64,000 nt of DNA, from assembly GCA_963995505.1 (NCBI GenBank), contig OZ023180.1, positions 13,964,689 to 14,028,688 of the forward strand. The letters run 5' to 3'. The DNA is from Hypericum androsaemum. Its lineage: Eukaryota; Streptophyta; Magnoliopsida; Malpighiales; Hypericaceae. Position 1 is the first letter of the stretch; the number at the start of each line of letters is the position of its first letter. The notes under the pieces are model-generated. The model ran no database searches, was not told the origin of the DNA, and saw nothing but the letters and a program-made list of their open reading frames with translations. Made by a program: the position numbers and the translations under genes. Positions 43,433 through 57,845 of this stretch are shown in pieces.

Positions 43433-46400
43433 TCAATTATCCTTGTAATTTCGAGCATGGTTTGAGAACGATAATCTGGACCGAGACTGAAAGAAGTCAA
43501 AAGGAGTACCTGATCCTAAAGACCGTCTGGTGTTTGGTGAATCGGACAGCAAAGGCTCATAAACTGAGGTTCTGTTCTTTGGCAGCGTGATCGACAATGG
43601 AGAAACTTCTGTCTCCATGGATCTTGGTTGTGGCTCAATATTCCCCAGGGATAAGATTGGCCCACCAAGTCGTTCGGCCTTCTGAAGCGTATTGATTTTA
43701 CTAGGCCGGTAGGTGTACCGGAAAAACTTCAATGCTAGTACTGGGCCCATCCCCACTATAACTATAAGCTGCACAAGGTAACAAACCAGTGGATTAGTGC
43801 AGAGACGACAATCCCAAAAGAAGGGAGAAGTGTATAGAATTTGATACTTGGATTTAGGAGGAGAGTATTATGTTCACTATGTGACAGCTCCAGAAAGAGC
43901 TCAAGGTTTTAAGAAGTCTCATACCAATATCATGTACTGAAGAAAAGACAGCTAAAACTGAAAATGGCAAAGGAACCATCCTCCATCAAAACTACCAGCC
44001 AATGGCTAGTCTGAAGTTTCGTTACTAAATGCTTCAAGGATTACTCTCAGCGAAGAAAAGATTTATGAGCGTAACATTAAGCTACCAGAGAGATCATTCT
44101 AAATTTCACCACATATGCCGATCCACAAAACACTAAGGCATGCATAAGATGGCCTGTTTTCGTACTTGAACCATCCGCAAGCACCAAGAAAAGATGCACA
44201 AATTTCTCCGCCCCGGAGCAGAAGCAAATGCATGCACAGAGAAGAAAATAAAACATGGATAAATGAATACTTACAGACATGGTTATCCAGTAGGACGGCT
44301 GTCTGCACAAGCGAAACATGATAGTATACATTCCAGCTTGTGGAATAGCACTGACAATCCAGTTGATGATGTAAAAGCCAGCTAAGTTCATCCAAATGGC
44401 AAGAAATTGCAATATGGTAAAGGAACTGCATGCCAAGAGAAAATTCAAGGTGATTAAAAGCAGATTCACCCGTCCACTTTCAAGAAGTTTGACAGAATGT
44501 GCAAACCAGTCCTTTGAATGATTAAGAATTCAGGGCCAGTTCGTGCAATTTATGATTGTAGTTTAAATTTATCATCCCTTCATAACTCATTATCTCGATA
44601 GCTCGTTACTCTCCCCATCAAAGAAGAAAATCTAATTTCCCAGAATGAAGTGTCATTCTCAAGTACTCAGAACAGCCACATCTGAAGTTCAAACAACCAA
44701 ACAGGAAATGGGAAGCAATTAGAAGATTGACAGGCTTACTTGGTCTCTATTGTAACGACAAAAGCCTGTAACCAGATGCACCCTGAAAGAGCCACCATGG
44801 CAACCTCCTCCATTTCACTTTTTTCGTAGGCATAAGCATGTATACTTATGAGGAACACAACAATCGCCTGAAAAGATCAAAATATACACCATTATACTGA
44901 CAAACCAATGCCAAGATAATCCAATGCAATAAAGCTAGTTTTTATAAGGAAAGGTTAAATAAACAATGTGTCGAGGCAATCATATACATAAAGCAAAGCA
45001 TTTAATGAAAACCACATTATATTGGCTATTCCAACAAATATTTTCTTATACTCGTTTCAGTCGCATGAGCATGTAATATGTCGGCTTTGGACATTAGCCC
45101 TAAATGACTCAAGTACAAGCATAAGAATATGAATATTTTATCGTTAGCATACAGAAATTAGGACAAGGACAACTACCCACGTGGTAAAGGGACCTGCCAA
45201 ACCATCCTGCAAAGGTGCTTGGATTAAGAAGCCTGTTAAAAAGGTAAATTCAGCACGGGAACAAGAATAAACAGGGACAATCCTCCCTGAAATCATCAAA
45301 AGAATGGAAATGAAAAGCTATAGAATGCGGAAATACCTTCCAGCCTGGCAGTAAAACAAAATTTGAGGATGCTGCATCGCAGTTTCTTCACTTAGATCCT
45401 TGTCAAGAACACTCGCCAAAACAGGTATGCTAGTGTAGAATACATTGTATGCCATCAAGCTAACAGAATTAAAAAGGCTGGTACCAGAGATGCCTGAAAT
45501 AAAAGAAAAGCTGCATCCTGCTGGTGTCAGTATGGAAGGACAAAGATGATTAGGTAAAAACCCAGAAAAACAACTTTCCCGTATTGAGCAAGCCAAATGA
45601 AGAAAGTAACAGAATGTGCATCTTTATGGCAGACTCACAAGATCTGGATGAAGCAGATCAACAAAGACTTGTAGAAGGAGTATTGAGAAAGGAACGCTGT
45701 TCTGTTGTACGAATACCGCCCATGGACGAGTATTAACCTTTTCAGGAACCTGAACTCTGCAAATGATAAGAAAACAAAAATGACAAAACCCTAAGATTGG
45801 TGTTCCAAATTTTAAATGATGGAAAAGCGATACACTGACACAAAATATAAAGCTGAAAGGACCAGTTGAGACTATGCCTTGGCATGGAAAAGGCTTACTG
45901 TTTTGGTATATGACACAAGGACCCATTAGATAATACAACAATTTAGCTGTTAACTTGAGTTCCAGAATAAGAATACCCATCTAAGTACCACACATGTCAA
46001 TTGACTTACTTCCAATACTGTAATCAGCCGCCCTTGCTGCCTGGAGCCCCTCTCTCCCGCTAATGCCAACCCCAATGTCAGCTTGCTGTATCATTCTCAC
46101 ATCATTCCCACCATCCCCAATTGCCAAGGTGCGGTATTCACATGATTTTAAAAGCTCCACAAGCTGCAAAATGTAACTATTGATCAAACAAATTTATCCG
46201 CAGAGCATGGGTATTGCATGCTACTCTTTCCCTTTTAAATTACCTCATCAAAAACTGCCAATTTTATCAACTATTATCATTTCAAATACATGTCAACAAG
46301 TCAGCCGTCAACAACTTTTGAAAAATATCCCAGAGGAACTTCAAAATAATAGTGTAGCTATATGTACACATGTAACGAAAGGATGTCAGGCTTCTGACAT

Positions 46401-49400
46401 ATCAGCTAGGAACCATAACTCTCAAAAGCATAGAACTTTATGTAAAACCCACAGGAAAGGTTCATTAATTGCCACTCCAAGAATGAGATGTACTTTGAAC
46501 CTAAGCAAGATTGTTTCAACTAGCATGTGCACATCTAAAATGTGCCAGATCAATTTAAATGTTGTTGCCAAGAGAAGAGACTGCACATTCTAAGAAGCTA
46601 ACAATTACCTGAGCTTTTTGTGATGGTGTAACCCGGCAACAAATGGCAGTCCTGGACAATATTGCTAACTCAGTGAAAGCTTTTCGGTAGTGCTTCATTA
46701 AGATTTCAAGAGCCCAGCCATCAACTACAAAAGCCACATCCTAACAAAAAGATAACACAAGAACGTCCAGCAATAGATTAACAATCATTCTTTCAATTGA
46801 ATGTGACTGACTGCTATTTTTGGACAAAATGTGTTAGCATTGTATAAGTTGATGTAAAGGGAAGCATCAGAAACATCAGAAACCAACGAGATAATTAAAT
46901 TACCAGTTCAAGCACCTCTTGTGAAAGATTAGAATCTCTCTTATTCATTAAAAATACCAACATTCTTTTTCACCCATTTTGAGACAATATTAACTTCCAA
47001 TAATCATGATCCAACTAAAACACTGACATCTGAATTATTCTACGTCAAGGATTTCGAAACCAAATGAATTGGAGATTAATGGGTGGGGGGCCAATAACTT
47101 AGAAGTGGCCTGGTGGGGCTAGATTTCTTAACATTGGTATGTTATAAAGCAAGAAAACTTTGTGAACCATATTCTTTTCCTTGTCAGATGGGCAACTGCA
47201 AAAAAGATCCTATGGCACCTCTGCAGTTGTGAAAACATCCACAAACCATTTTTAGAGGAGAGAACCTCTTGGGATCCATTTCCAGGGAAGAAGCAAAGTT
47301 CTCATCTGATGCAATCACAACCTAACGAAGACTAGTTATCCAAGAGGAAAACGAGAATCCCTCGAACAGAAAACCAAGGATAGCGTAACTAGATAAGAGC
47401 ATCATTAATTTTCTCCAACTTCCAAAAGTTCACATATCGGGGATGAATACTTTACAAATACGGGCAACTTCATACCTACAGCGAAGGACAAAGAACTATC
47501 CCATGCAGTCCAATGATACAAACTTTTTCTGTACCTTTGGTTCTGAGGTTGTTGTCCTCATTGTGAGCAAAACTCTCTCCAGGCTTCTGGAAACTTCATC
47601 TTGCGTCTTTCCATCAATTACCAGAAGCTGACCTTTAGGCTCTGCAAGAAGGTACGGGATTCGTAACCAATCAGTGATGATCTATCTTCGGAAGATGCTA
47701 GGAGTTGTCAATTATGAACTTCTAAATATTAACAGAAAGGACACCAGTTGGGTTTAATGACTCAGAGTGCCAACAAATAGTTAGCACATTACATGAAAAT
47801 TGAGATATATGTCAGCACGCAGATATGTTATTCAAAAAAGAAAAAATATATATGTTTGCAAGCAGATAGAAGGAAGAACAGGTAACATCAATGGTGAACA
47901 TATATTATGCCACAAGCTAGGAGAGATAGTGACCAATATTTTTGCTAGGAAGAGTATAATGTCTTTCCATCAGAAAGAAAAGCAAAGCCCCTACGATCTG
48001 ACAGAACATTGTCGAACGAAAGATGAGTAAATCATTATATTCACCAGGTGAGATAAAATTGCATGAAAGCGCAATTTGTATGGCAGTATTCTGTTTATCT
48101 CCGGTTAACATCCAGAAGTTTATTCCAGCTTTTCTAAGACTCTCAATTGTTTCCGGTACACCATCCTGGAAAAACCAAGCACAAAATTACCAAATGCAAC
48201 AAATAATATTATAAGAACAAAGCAGAATGTTCAAATTCTGCATAAACCCCAATGAACACCTGTAAACGATCCTCGATAGCAGTGACACCAAGTACTTCAA
48301 AATCGTGCTCTAATCTTTGACAGACCTCAGCAATCCTCCACTGCAGGTAAAATCCCAAATTTGTCTAAGCTGCTAAATCTCCTAACTACATAGCGGCAGA
48401 AAAATGTAACCAACTAGTTGTGACCCTTACCTCCCTATCGACCAATGTGCTATTGGCCTCCTTAAACTTTGAAGACCATTCTGAATATTCTTCTTCCGTT
48501 ATCTCCCTCCATGCAAGGCATAATGTCCGCAGCCCCAATTGAGTGTAATGTTCTATGGCTTCATTAAATGTCCTGGTTTGCTGTCCTGGAGTCAATTTAT
48601 ATAGTAAGTATAAGTGGATGGAGCAAGCAACTTATAGTACATACCATCTTTTCTTCATGCCCTACAAACCACATTCCCATGATAGAGACTGAACCCGCCT
48701 AATATCAGAGGGACCATGACTATTTATTTACCATTTCTCACAGGTAGACATGACATGCTAGAATATAAATAACAGTAACAAATCATGAACATGGACTTCA
48801 ACAGAATGCCGATAAACATTCCTCCAGTTGACAAGCACAAGAACGCATTTAGAAGCATATCTACCAATCCAGAGAGTTAGAAAACGAACCAACAAGTTTT
48901 ACAAGTGAAACTAGATGAAGTTTTACTTCCCAGAAGATGGGACCAAATTTAGCCCCCCGCACCCCCTCAAAAAAAAGGTACCCTCTGCAACATACAAAAA
49001 GTTGTGCGCTGCTAGTCATTATAAATGAATCTTATGTTTGCTAGAGAAAGAGATAATTACATCGTCACTTAACAACAAAGATGAATCATTAAGATTATAA
49101 ATCGTTTCTCTCAACAAATACATAAAAAAACCATGCCAAGTAAGGTTACTACCAGCAGAAGCAAACGGAAGAATTGCCTCATCAGCTCCTTTTGACAAAA
49201 GGAAAATCTTTCCATTTCGGCCATCCCTGACCACCACTGACATTCTTTTTCTATCAGAAGTAAACTCCAGTGTTTCCAACATTTCATACTGAATTGCTGC
49301 TCCGTTGAATCTGGTTTCTGCACGAAATAGAAGCAATAACATAAGGTCATCATGGGCTTAACATTGGGCCTTGAGCATTCAATAGCATCCAGATTTTACC

Positions 49401-52400
49401 AAGCATATTTCCGTTCCTATGGACAAAAAGCATATGCAACTTGGCTGCTGCACGAACAAGAGCATCTTCATCCTGTGATTGTGCCTTGTATGAGATGCTC
49501 CCCGCATTGCTACAATAATTGAAGAGCATGAGAAGTGATAATTTCAGAAACTAATTTTCAACCAATGTGCAGCGGCCACGTGCTATAGCAGAATATCATG
49601 ATAAGGGAGGAAAAGAGGATCAGACAGCTAGTCACCTTAGCACAGGTACTACAGTATTGCAAATTGCCATAATAGTGAGAAAACGGATCACATCAGAAGA
49701 TCCACTGGCAACATCATTAAGCAGTTGCGCATCTGCATTGAGGCAAGAACCAAATAAGATCATAAGAAAGGTGCTCCCAGACTAACTACATAAAAGTAGC
49801 AAACGTGACTTCCGACATATACAAAGTCTAAATTTGGTCTGATGGCTATGGCTTACTATAACAAGATCAGTTATGCAAATCCGCGTTCCTCTATTTAAAC
49901 AAAGTACTGGCAGGTATGTCTGTTCATGAAGCTAAAAACAGTTTTCCTTGAAGCATATTCAGGACCCGAATCAGTAATGTAAGCGAGGTCCATCCCAATC
50001 AAAACTCTGATCTAACTGCTTGTCAATACCAGTAGTATGGATGTAGCAGCATGCTAGATAGATAAATGCATCTTCATCGCCAAGTAGAAACCAATACACC
50101 AGTCCTTATTGCCATATGTGCTATGTGCATCATAGACCACGAAATATGTCCATTACATCCTATCGATCCAGTGGTCAATGACCCATGGGAATGCTAGCTG
50201 AAAGACAAGCTATTTATTTCCAATTTAAACTCTAAGACACACACCAAAGGGAGAACTACAGAATAAACAGTTTTTCCTACCAAATAAAACCAGCTTAACA
50301 GTCGTGAAAGATACTTTTAGAAAAAAAGGGTCCCCAGTGCACAAGCATGCTCAGGCTATTGCAGATGCAAGGGTGGTGTGTAAGCATATATAGGCAGTCT
50401 TTCCATACTATTTATTGGCAAAGATGCTAACCTTCGAGCATCAAAACTGTGAGCAAGAGGTCACCCATGAAGCAACATACAAATTACCAAAGCACCGAGG
50501 CTTGCCCTCACTTAAAAATGTTACAAGTCCCAAAAAAAAGTCAACTTCAATCAAGAGAATTAAATAGATCAGACGGATGTTTCGGATTATTGCTTCATCC
50601 ACAAAATGTCAAGTACGTGCAAAACCTGAATTATTAAGCACTCGGATGTGAAATACTAGCAATGATCGAGAAGGTACTAAGCAAGAGAGACCTTTCATCG
50701 CATTCCCACTCTCATTTCCGTAAAAGATTCCATTGACAAAGCATCTCCTGAAGACCATCTTGTTTTCAGTCAAGGTTCCAGTTTTGTCAGTCAAAATGTA
50801 CTCAACCTGCCCTAGGTCCTCACTTATTGCTGTACTGCCAAACAAAAAGAAAGAGTATCCCAAACGTTGTCAACTTTAGCAGATACCAAAATAGATGACG
50901 TGCATGAAACAGGTGCCAGACACCTGAACTGCTCACTTACTTTGCTGCATGAGCTGGAGTGCTGGTTTCCTGATCATACATCTGAACATCCCAGTCAATA
51001 AATTTTGCATACAAACTTTTCACAAGATCCAGAGACACCTGCATTTTCAAATAGCCAAGTACTTATGATAAAACAATGTAGGCTGGTAAAAATCTAGAAA
51101 CTACAAGATCTGGCAGCGCATATGACAGAAACCTTGCTAGAATCAGGACATCAACTACACTGAACTCGTGAACAAGGGCAATAATTAGTTACAAATACTG
51201 GATTTCAAAAAGGAACTTGGTAACATGAAAACCTAACATAAACTATAGTTTTTAGAAGTATGTCAGGCCATCATATTCCAGCTCAGTGAACCAGACAATT
51301 AAAAAAATACCAATCTTAATATACGAAATAGGTAAACTCTTGAAGTTTGCAGGAGCCATGCCCTTTACGGGTAAGACAGACTGCAATAACTGACTTTGCT
51401 CAAAAATCATTACAAACTGAAGGTCAACATGGTCTACCAAAGTCTAAGATGGATGTCTCTTCTTTCGCTCTCTTGCTTCTTTACTTCACCACTCCGATAA
51501 ATGACAGGATACATCAGAAGCGTGAAAGAGAAAAATGTATGATCCTTTTTTGTTGGCAGAAAATAAAAGCAGATTTGAGGAAGCACATAACACAGATATC
51601 AATCTAAGATAGGATTCACAAGGTTTGATGAAAAATCACCTTGATTGATATTGGAATCATTATTGAACAGAGAAGCTCGAACCTCAAAGGGATTACCAGT
51701 AGTTCATACCAAGGGCCCTCTTTGGGATATAACACATACCATTGCTGCAAAAGAAAAGTGCAAGAAAGTTAACATAAAGTAGTGGCCGTGCACCAGAAAA
51801 CAAGCATGCAAAATTCACACCAGAGCATGCAAGCAATGATAACAACCACCATTGCAGCAGCACTACCATGACAGTATCTCATTGGCAGGGGATGGCTTGA
51901 TCTACATCGGGGATGTCCATGTAATAATCTTGTGTTTAAATATTTGCCACTATTTTGTTTTTAGTCTCCCAAAACCTATCATAGCTTAGTTTGGGTCTGC
52001 CCAGTTGTGAATTGCATTAGTGATCCATCCAAAATCTCTTCGAAACAACTGAGCAGCCTCTAGTGTGTCAACCTCCATTTTCCTTCTTTAGGTGCCACAA
52101 GTTACCCAATTTCTTTAATTATCCTAGTATGGGAACTGGCTATCTCAACATCTTCATTTCTCTCACTCCCATCTTGACTCATGATGATTGGTTATGGTCC
52201 AGGTTCAACAATCCATAGCACATTCGTTAGGCATTGTAGGATACCGGCAAATACATGGTAAGAGAATATGGAGGCAAAACCGCTATGAGGGCCCAGTCAA
52301 CAAAATGTAGTGTTTGCGGTGAAAATAGCATCGAATAGTCAAGAATGGCAAGATTAGACTGTGAGTAGACAGAAAGGAAAGGAGATGTTCCACAAGCCTC

Positions 52401-55400
52401 CCAAAAAGATATGTGACTTAAAACCCAAAGCCATGCACAGGAAAGTCTGTGAACTAGATCCAATCTAAACTAAGCACAAACAATTAGGGACAAGCTTGTT
52501 ATTCAGGTTGTTTCTGCAGTAATAAGTGATTGCAGCTATTTGAATTACTTATCGTGGGAAAGAAAGGTGAATGAGATTCAAATAAGTAAAATTGCAGAAC
52601 TAAGTCCTATATACGAAACCATTTTCTAAAACATCGTATCAATGCGGTGGAGCAAAAGGAAGAGCCAGAATTGCACAACTAACAGCATTCAGTTGATTAA
52701 GGCTGCAGTGTCATTGTTTTTGTCGAATATACTAACTGAACTTATATGCAGATGCATTCTTTCACAAGGTCCACAAATCAAACTCGGATACAATGACTTA
52801 ATTAATAATCATAGAAATAAACGCCCACCTTTCTTGCTTCTGTGTCCTTCCACACATTCCCAGCAACTCCAAGTACAATAACAACAACTATTTGAAAAGC
52901 AAATATAGCTCCAGTCAACTTGTCAATCATGGCATCCATGGCTGTAAGCTTTGGTTCTGGTATTCCCCTACTCATACCCAGCTTAGTTTCGTTACCTGAA
53001 TCAATGATTAACAGAAGTTACCACAGCTGGTACATAAAAGTTTTATCAGAGTAAACAACCTGACAAGCTGCATGACCAGGATAATCAGGTTGGTGTTGGT
53101 CTATAACTCAGCTATGTCTAAAGTACCCTCAGATAATCCTCTTGCTAACCAGGAACACAATAAGCTTTTCAGGATCCAATTTATAAAGTGTTTCGGCTAG
53201 CTTCAAGCATTTCATCCAAATAACTCCTTGCTCTTAAGCATATGATGATAGGAGGAAGGGGATTTCAAGGAGACTGATTAGAAAAAGTCTCTTCAGCAAT
53301 GCCAGACTCCTTTCTCGCGAAATAATTGAGGATTAAGCGGAATCTCTTCCCTACATACTTCTAGCACATCACATTCATTCTTAAAAAAACCCAATCAAAT
53401 ATGCAATTCGTGGTATTTTTTAGGGGTGCAATTCATAGTAGGTTGCTCCTCAAAATACAAGAGAGTAACAGTAAAAAGGCAAAACAGCCACAGCCACAAA
53501 CCCCCAAAATCACAATCAGAACAAATTGTATATTACTAATATTTTGTAATCGTAACAGTTTTTTGTTTGCCTTCAAAAAGAAGTTTTTTAGATTATCCCT
53601 TTTACATGAAAGAAATTTGATTTTTGATCTCTAACCTGGAATTGATAGTTAACTGGTAGAATGGAGGCAATACACCTTATCATTTGATCTTAATTTTGCA
53701 AAAATGAAAGACACATACCAGCAGGAAGATATGAACAGCACGCACAAAAACCAAAAGCAGAAAAACGTGCCTGTATAGATGGCTACTCCACACGCCCATT
53801 CAGTGTTTCTTAGATAACATGATTGAAGAACTGTGTTCTTAATGGTCAATGGGCAGACATCATTATCAATAAATGGAGGAAACAGTCGAAGATTGGCATC
53901 AAATCTTCTAATGTCCTTATCCGGATTGGGGCATTCAATAACTCCCTGTGTCAAAACACAGTTGCAGGATGCAAGTCCAAGAAATCTTTAGAAGGAAAAT
54001 AAGTCCAAGTGCTGTCAAGTTTCTGAAATATGGAAAACAAAGTATAAACTTACCTTGATTCTGTGCAAGAGTTCCAAGTCTATTCCAGCACAAGCTGAAG
54101 GTGTAACCCTTGTCTTCAGATCAGTTTCACCATCCATGGCAGCAGTCTGCAAAGCATATGCTATAAACATTAGAACAACTCCATGACTTAGAAAGGAAGA
54201 TAATCGGTTGAGTTTGGGAAACTGAAAGATTCCTCGAAGCTGATTATTGGCACAACTGTTACCTCAATATAACAAACACCCTGAGGATCTGAAGTACCAA
54301 TCAATACGAGATCACATGGGACTTCGTCATTCTCACGAAGCCACACTATATTGCCTACATGAATATCCTGTGCCCGTATCTGCAACAAAATATCATCAGC
54401 TTGTTAGGTGCAAAGCATGTCAAGCATGCAAGCAATCTTGGGCCAAAACCAGAAAATATATGCATCAGCTTCCACAAGCATATGATAATTCTCTTTTTCA
54501 GGGCATGCTTCAGAATCCTTTCACAACTAGAAACCAAATTCAACTAATAGCAAGCATCGTGTTCCATGACATATCCTATTTCAAATTTATGCTAAAGGGG
54601 CTGCTAATACAATCATAATTCAAAGACTAAGAGAAGCATTTGAAGAGGAAAACAACGGCTTTTTAACATAGACTAGATCAACAACAAAAAAAGTACTCCA
54701 TGGGCCAATGCACATATGCCTGTGTAGGAACTAAAGAAAGCTCTACCAGATGCAGAGACATCTTCAACATAAAACCAAAACAACCAAAAAAGAACAGAAA
54801 TCTAATCCTTATTCCCACTGACGGGAATCCACTTTCTGGATACTAGCTGGCCATTGTATATAAGAAGATAACAGGGCAGGAGCACGATTAAAATAAAATT
54901 CAGATCGAACCTAACCTAACCAGCATCAAACACATGTATCCAAGAGAGATCACCTTTCATCAGGTAATCCACATAGTGAACTAATGGTTTCAACAAGGAT
55001 GTTACCTCGAAAAGCTCCCAGACCCAAATTTTCCATATCAATTCTCATCAAAACAGACAAACTATCTTTTGAAAGCTCAGAATCAGTACAGTGAAATTAC
55101 ACTGGTTTGTACTCTAGGATTACAGCTAAAAATGACAAAGAAAAACAGAGCTTAATTAAAAAGTGGCTACAATAATTTCATGGGATTCATACATGCTTTT
55201 TAACTCCGCGTGATACAACCCAGACTTCTTTGTCATTGGCCTTCTTGTCAGAGAGATATCGGTTGTAATCATCCCAGGCTTCTTTTGTTGCTGAGACTGC
55301 AAATATGAAAATTAGAGGACCCCATGTGCTGGCAGGATTGACAGGAGTAATAAGAGACCACAGCTGAAGGCAAGCGATCAGCAGAAAGTACTGGTTCATA

Positions 55401-55882
55401 AAGCGGCTGAAAACACGAAAACAATAAGCCAAAAAATGCACATGTTAGGAGAGAACAAACCTCTGAAACCACAATATGAAGGGTTATGATCACGACGCTT
55501 CAATAACCAGTAACTCCAGAAACACTCAGATATATAGGTAATGATCACATAAGCAGTGCCAAAATTCACGCTCACGAGACATGGATTACCGATTCAAGCT
55601 GGAATCTATCAGAAACTGCTCTATAACATAAAGTAGAAGCACAATCCAAGTATTGTGCAGGCTAATCTAACTCATACCCCAACTTAATTCCTCGAACTAC
55701 ATTCACAGGCCTGTCAGAGAGAGAAAGAACGCGGATAAAAAACTCGACACTTGCCTGAACTGCTCCCACAGGTTCTTCGGTAGAAAGTTCAACACGGTGT
55801 ATTTCCTGTTCGAAATGCGGTTATCGCAGTAGAGATCCTGCCTCGGGGACTCGTCGTCGTTAATGTACACAAATCGCTTCAT
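43433..55882 (-). CDS. ALA2: ALA2-type P4-ATPase, phospholipid flippase, 24 exons
   Basis: Exons (minus): 55882-55755, 55406-55193, 54379-54263, 54146-54054, 53945-53771, 52995-52829, 51744-51640, 51038-50941, 50834-50692, 49732-49636, 49509-49400, 49317-49153, 48585-48431, 48340-48260, 48165-48045, 47641-47535, 46740-46609, 46163-46010, 45756-45639, 45510-45337, 45232-45181, 44867-44740, 44425-44275, 43768-43433. They join in frame to 3321 nt, 1106 residues, the ALA2 length. Landmarks: [12 protein letters not shown] start, DGETDLKTR actuator motif, [11 protein letters not shown] with the phosphorylated Asp, [33 protein letters not shown] hinge, paired membrane segments, C-terminal YRPSKIN and YEPLLSDSP. 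The family flips phosphatidylserine-type lipids to the cytosolic leaflet with an ALIS beta-subunit; ALA2 sits on endosomal/prevacuolar membranes. Introns 1 and 5 begin with GC. Confidence 0.95.
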
Positions 55883-56480
55883 CGTGACGGGCTCAACCAG
55901 AGGTATATTATCGATTCCTAATCAATTTGTTAGCTCCAACCACCGCAAGCCCGCGCCTGACATTTTCGATCCTCCAACGACCTTCCAAATCAAAAAAAAA
56001 AAATTATACGCCATAAGAATCAGAAGCTAAAATACAAACGAATCGATCGTAACAGCTAACGAATTAGAATCTTCCAAATAACGATTTCGAGGTGACGCAA
56101 TCGGTTAATTTATTCGCTAGTGTTCTCGATCGCTTTTCTCCGGTTTTCCTTAGGTTGTACGGATTCGGTACCTTGGATCGTCTTGTTCTCGAAATTGGTT
56201 GGCCGTTGACCCGAGGAGGAGGTTTCTTCTTTTCTCTCGACGAGGGAAGGAGACGGAAGGGGAGGAGGAAAGAGCTTACAATGCGAGCGGTGCTTGGGTG
56301 CTTCCGGTAGTAGCGTTTGCCGTTTGGGTTTGGAGAGAATGAGTCAACGACGACTGATGGATGGCGTACCATTGACGCCCAGATGATGCCACGTAGGATC
56401 AGGCCTCACAACCTCAGGAGTCAGGACCGTCTATTGTGTGCATTCAACGGTGTGGATTTTTTTAATTAAAATATATTTAA
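55883..56480 (-). other. 5' UTR/promoter of the flippase gene
   Basis: Upstream region on the minus strand, with a possible 5' UTR exon-intron arrangement that cannot be fixed. No other gene recognised. Confidence 0.5.
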
Positions 56481-57059
56481 GGGAAAAGTCCACTTTAGTA
56501 CCCTGTGGTATCGCCTAAAATCACTTTAGTACCCTATGGTAAAAAACCGACCAATCGAGTCATACTTATTCCAATTAACATCAAAAAGGTCCTCGGGCAG
56601 CTGCCCGGACCCGCCCGAACTCTGCCCGGACTACGACCCTTCCCTCTCTTCCTCTCCTCCTCCTCCTCCTCCTCTTCTCCTTCTCTTCCTCCTCCTCCTC
56701 CTCCTCCTCCTCCTCCTCCGCCTCGTCCTCCTCCTCGTCCTCCTCCTCCGCCTCGTCCTCCTCCTCCTCCTCCTCTTCTCCTCCTCCTCCTCGTCCTCCT
56801 CCGCCTCCTCCTCCTCCTCCTCCTCCTCGTCCTCCTCCTCCACTTCGTCCTCCTCCTCGTCCACGTGGCGCCACATCATCAAGTTTTGGTGACGTGGCTG
56901 GCCACGTAGTCCGGGCAGAGTTCGGGCGGGTCCGGGCAGTTGCCCGAGAACCTTTTTGATGTTAATTGGAATAAGTATGACTCGATTTGTCAGTTTTTTA
57001 CCACAGGATACTAAAGTGATTTTGGGCGATACTACAAGGTACTAAAGTGGACTTTTTCC
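56481..57059. mobile_element. Mutator-like (MULE) element 1 with CTC-rich core
   Basis: TATATTTAA duplicated at 56472-56480 and 57060-57068 (9 bp, Mutator type). Terminal inverted repeats of about 155 bp (56481-56635 and 56905-57059) start GGGAAAAGTCCACTTTAGTA and GGAAAAAGTCCACTTTAGTA and include GGGCAGCTGCCCGG. The core is a CTC tract with an asymmetric unit (GTGGCGCCAC, AAGTTTTGGTGACGTGG) on the right. No transposase. Confidence 0.9.
56640..56865. repeat. (CTC/TCC)n tract in MULE element 1
   Basis: Almost pure pyrimidine on the plus strand with scattered G (CGTCC, CGCC). It gives long open frames of repeats such as Ser/Leu/Pro or Glu/Gly/Arg on both strands; these are not genes. Confidence 0.95.
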
Positions 57060-57068
57060 TATATTTAA

Positions 57069-57836
57069 ATTCTATCGCCGAGTCGGAGTCTCAATTGCTT
57101 TAGGAAGTTTTTTATTTTTTTAAAGGAAAAAGTGTCATTTAGTACCGTGTAGTTTTTCATTTTCTTCTTTCAGACCATGTAATTTAAAATTGGTAATTCA
57201 GCCTCTACAGTTTGCCATATTTTATCAAGTCGGGCTGCTTGCCCAGGCCGAATGATACCATTTTTAAGCCAATGTAACAGACATGTGGGAAGTGAGTGAG
57301 TTTTAGGGATGAGTTCGGTGCGGTATCGCAATTTTTTACTGAGAATTGACACCGCACCGAAATAATTTTTTTCAAAAAATTTGACACCATCGGTTTGAAG
57401 CCAAATCGCATGGTTTGCAGTTTCACGGGGTGTGGTTTCCACCTGCGATTTTGTGGTGTGAAACCGCAGAATTTAATTAATAAAAAAAGCTCATTCGGCA
57501 GGCCCAACTCTTAAACCAAAAAAATACTTGCAGCAACATTTAGAAATCTGAATTGCAATAGCTCTTAACATCCAACAAGTTTCCAAGCAATTTGAATTGC
57601 AGCAACATCATTCAAAAGCAATTTGAAATTCTGAATTACAGTAGCATGATCTCAAAAGCAAGAATCTCAATTGCGACATTATTGAGCAAAGTCAGTGGGA
57701 AGGTCCAAACGAGATTATATGACTATTTTTTGTTAGTATCAATGACTTTTTTTTAATTTCAAAATGATTGGTACTCATTAATTTGACAACGAGTCACAAG
57801 ACGTGTACATGTGTTTCATTTGTTTTGGACTCGGGA
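57069..57836. other. Spacer between the two MULEs
   Basis: AT-rich. It holds a segment (57305-57475) with palindromic GGTGCGGT and ACCGCACC words that resembles an old hAT-type miniature element, but ends and duplication could not be fixed. Confidence 0.4.
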
Positions 57837-57845
57837 AATAATTAA

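Noticed and set aside
57300..57480. Second hAT-type MITE (TAGGGATGAGTTCGGTGCGG start)
   Set aside because: The right end and an 8-bp duplication could not be matched.
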